NCBI GenBank assembly: GCA_025455065.1
Contig: JALONG010000050.1
Span: 1-34,877, forward strand
Source of the DNA: Candidatus Kapaibacterium sp.
GTDB lineage: Bacteria; Bacteroidota; Ignavibacteria; Kapaibacteriales; UBA4661
DNA length: 34,877 nt
Direction of reading: 5' to 3'
This document shows positions 34,501 to 34,877 of the stretch, piece by piece. The translations under genes were made by a program, and so were the position numbers. How positions within the stretch are numbered: the first letter of the stretch is position 1; the number at the start of each line of letters is the position of its first letter. A model generated the notes under the pieces. It saw only the letters and a program-made list of their open reading frames with translations, had not been told where the DNA came from and ran no database searches.

Positions 34501-34745
34501 GCGGCATAAAACCTCAGACAGCAAAAGAAATGAAAGAAATGGGGTTTGACACCGACGATATTGCGGAATTGGCTGTACGCGGCATAAAACCTCAGACGGC
34601 AAAAGAAATGAAAGAAATGGGGTTTGACACCGACGACATTGCGGATATGGCTGTGCGCGGTGTGCGTATCTCGACGATTCGCAAACTCAAAGCAGACGGT
34701 TTGCCGAACACGCGGATTGTGGAGATTTTGACCGACCGCGATTGA
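31599..34745 (+). CDS. M56 (BlaR1-like) sensor metallopeptidase with 17 C-terminal 26-residue repeats
   Basis: 1048 residues. The N-terminal membrane part has helices at about 23-41, 52-72 and 168-190. The zinc peptidase domain has H268-E-I-A-H272 and the third ligand region REHAADDLA (E309). A further helix lies near 377-393, after which the chain should face the periplasm. Residues of about 455-570 are a beta-rich module (FKERSLTLIMF, VEFRLVKESGTFVFSGDADGGKALGNYTFQPN), familiar from Bacteroidota M56 proteins. Residues 601-1042 are 17 uninterrupted repeats of 26 residues with the core GVLGIKP at the start and a D(D/E)IKE-like end. In the BlaR1 paradigm, ligand sensing outside activates the peptidase, which removes the BlaI repressor encoded just upstream. 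The ligand is unknown. The repeat domain probably forms a helical solenoid. Confidence 0.9.
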   Translation: MNTLQHFLPASFTDALGWTLLHSLWQGTLVAFVLGVMMILLRKSSARSRAVAASVALCTTALFAVLTFTAIYEPSASENTALDLASTQAEKTVEGTIPSTEPPTTNGATTKDFAAMSAEERLQALKLAKTPTSVTVQTARERALKALKFSPLELPAATNSWVERIQEYMPALVLFWLVGAICLAMRFLGGMVYAQRMKHFRAFPAASHWQKRIEEFAERLKVRRVPVLMESGLANAPMLVGFLKPVILVPMGFLSGLQAAHIEAIIAHEIAHARHQDYLFSIIQAVIETVMFYHPAVWWMSAQVRQEREHAADDLAADLCGDSRALAHALAILEERSLASEESHFAAAGVSAADGHLLTRVKRLLGKQPERSFSLEYLAAYLVITSIFALSLTASPALQPVVKPIVEPVVAKVEQAAQSLASRLSAISPVSQPLSADIASELDSTDKSDRNDERSYWMNDNGSIGTEGFWEAKFKERSLTLIMFKNKWGRNRYNGTVYTGLRYDEVQGLSASQARSVKGDVEFRLVKESGTFVFSGDADGGKALGNYTFQPNTNFVEKLRSYGFTDVSDKNLVTMALTDVKLDLLKELSGLKLSTEDAVEIAVLGIKPEFVREARKNGLGGEEIKEYGVLGIRNEYITEMKKYGYKLDEIKELGVLGIKPDYVNEMKKYGIKMEEIKEYGALGIRPEKVKELRDAGVAADDIKEYGVLGISPKYVNEMKELGYKVEDIKEIGVLGIKPDMVKEYKDAGVPVDEIKEYGVLGIRVDYIKQMKALGYKVEDIKEIGVLGIKPDMVKEYKDAGVKIDEIKELGVLGIRVDYIKQMKALGYKVDDIKEIGVLGIKPETVKAFKDAGLKTEDVKEFAILGIKPDFVKKMRAKGFSAEDIRDFGARGLNWDVVSSMRDAGWNRNDINNFGSRGIKPEYVKKMKEYGFSSDDIEEFGSRGIRAETAKEYKALGFDSDDIAELAVRGIKPQTAKEMKEMGFDTDDIAELAVRGIKPQTAKEMKEMGFDTDDIADMAVRGVRISTIRKLKADGLPNTRIVEILTDRD
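33399..34724 (+). repeat. Seventeen 78-bp coding repeats
   Basis: Each unit encodes 26 residues in a constant frame. The first eleven share (V/A/I)LGI at positions 3-6, while units 12-17 change to (A/S/V)RG(I/L/V). The DNA of units 6-7 (33789-33944) and 8-9 (33945-34100) is closely similar, a higher-order duplication of two units. Units 15 (34491-34568) and 16 (34569-34646) differ at only 4 of 78 bases. Confidence 0.95.
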
Positions 34746-34877
34746 TGCTTTGTTGCAGTTTTACAACCAAATTGGTACTACAATAGACATTATCAAAGTT
34801 AGCAAGGCGCTTTTCGCCGCGCTATCTTAAAATTGTAAAGCCCAGTACAGATTTCGATAAGTCTGTCCCGCACTTGC
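34746..34877. other. Non-coding right end with weak hairpin
   Basis: No gene is seen in the 132 bases after the M56 gene. A short hairpin, GGCG (34806-34809) with CGCC (34815-34818), extended by TAGC/GCTA across a two-base mismatch, may act as a weak terminator but has no T-run. Confidence 0.4.

Noticed and set aside
34076-34507. A 143-codon minus-strand frame with repeats
   Set aside because: It is the mirror of the 26-residue coding repeats of the M56 protein; periodicity alone keeps it open.
33399-34724. CRISPR-like array
   Set aside because: The periodic units are contiguous, lack spacers and are in-frame coding repeats; no cas genes are present.

Overview
The window looks like a chromosomal piece from a Bacteroidota/FCB-group bacterium, perhaps from the Kapabacteria/Ignavibacteria side. 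This is inferred from gene content. There is a secreted protein with a type IX secretion (Por) C-terminal sorting domain, a DUF3098 membrane protein, a b558-type SdhC, a MacB/FtsX-type permease of the kind expanded in Bacteroidota, a BlaI-M56 (BlaR1-like) pair with a repeat tail, and one promoter that fits the Bacteroidota TTTG/TAnnTTTG pattern. GC content is moderate, and Shine-Dalgarno sequences are generally weak or absent. No rRNA, tRNA or CRISPR array was seen.

Layout. Positions 1-680 are non-coding and repeat-bearing. Positions 681-8813 hold housekeeping and envelope genes: pgk (-), a membrane-anchored redoxin (+), a TonB-like protein (+), a leftward queF-queD-ACT operon (-), a secreted serine hydrolase (-), a DUF3098 protein (+) with a clear terminator, and a DinB-family protein (-). 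Positions 8889-14099 are a restriction/defence island read leftward. It contains an MmeI-like type II restriction-modification protein followed by a DUF262/DUF1524 (GmrSD-like) protein. Beyond these lies a leftover fragment of a second MmeI-like C-terminus. The MmeI-like gene carries an in-frame palindromic repeat insertion. Positions 14281-18535 hold rightward genes: a secreted GH13 debranching enzyme, an M16-like protein lacking the zinc motif, and a half-size EamA transporter. Positions 18632-22319 are leftward: an sdhC without sdhAB next to it, a VIT-domain protein with a T9SS signal, and an outer-membrane barrel protein. Positions 22522-29453 are rightward: an S41 C-terminal processing protease, an esterase lipoprotein, a TPR/beta-propeller protein and an ABC permease. 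An IS4-type insertion sequence (29462-30917) separates these from a blaI-like repressor and a 1048-residue M56 sensor peptidase (31158-34745).

The most interesting parts are at the right end and in the defence island. The BlaI-like gene is preceded by two back-to-back TACGAA-N4-TTCGTA dyads that form a perfect 22-bp inverted repeat, a strong operator candidate. Its partner M56 protein ends in 17 uninterrupted 26-residue repeats, some recently duplicated. In the island, the MmeI-like protein keeps the D70/E80/K82 nuclease residues at the MmeI positions. It has nevertheless absorbed about 40 residues encoded by a triple-hairpin repeat just ahead of the NPPF motif, and it is paired with a DUF262 protein. 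Whether the pair acts as one defence system cannot be decided from sequence alone.
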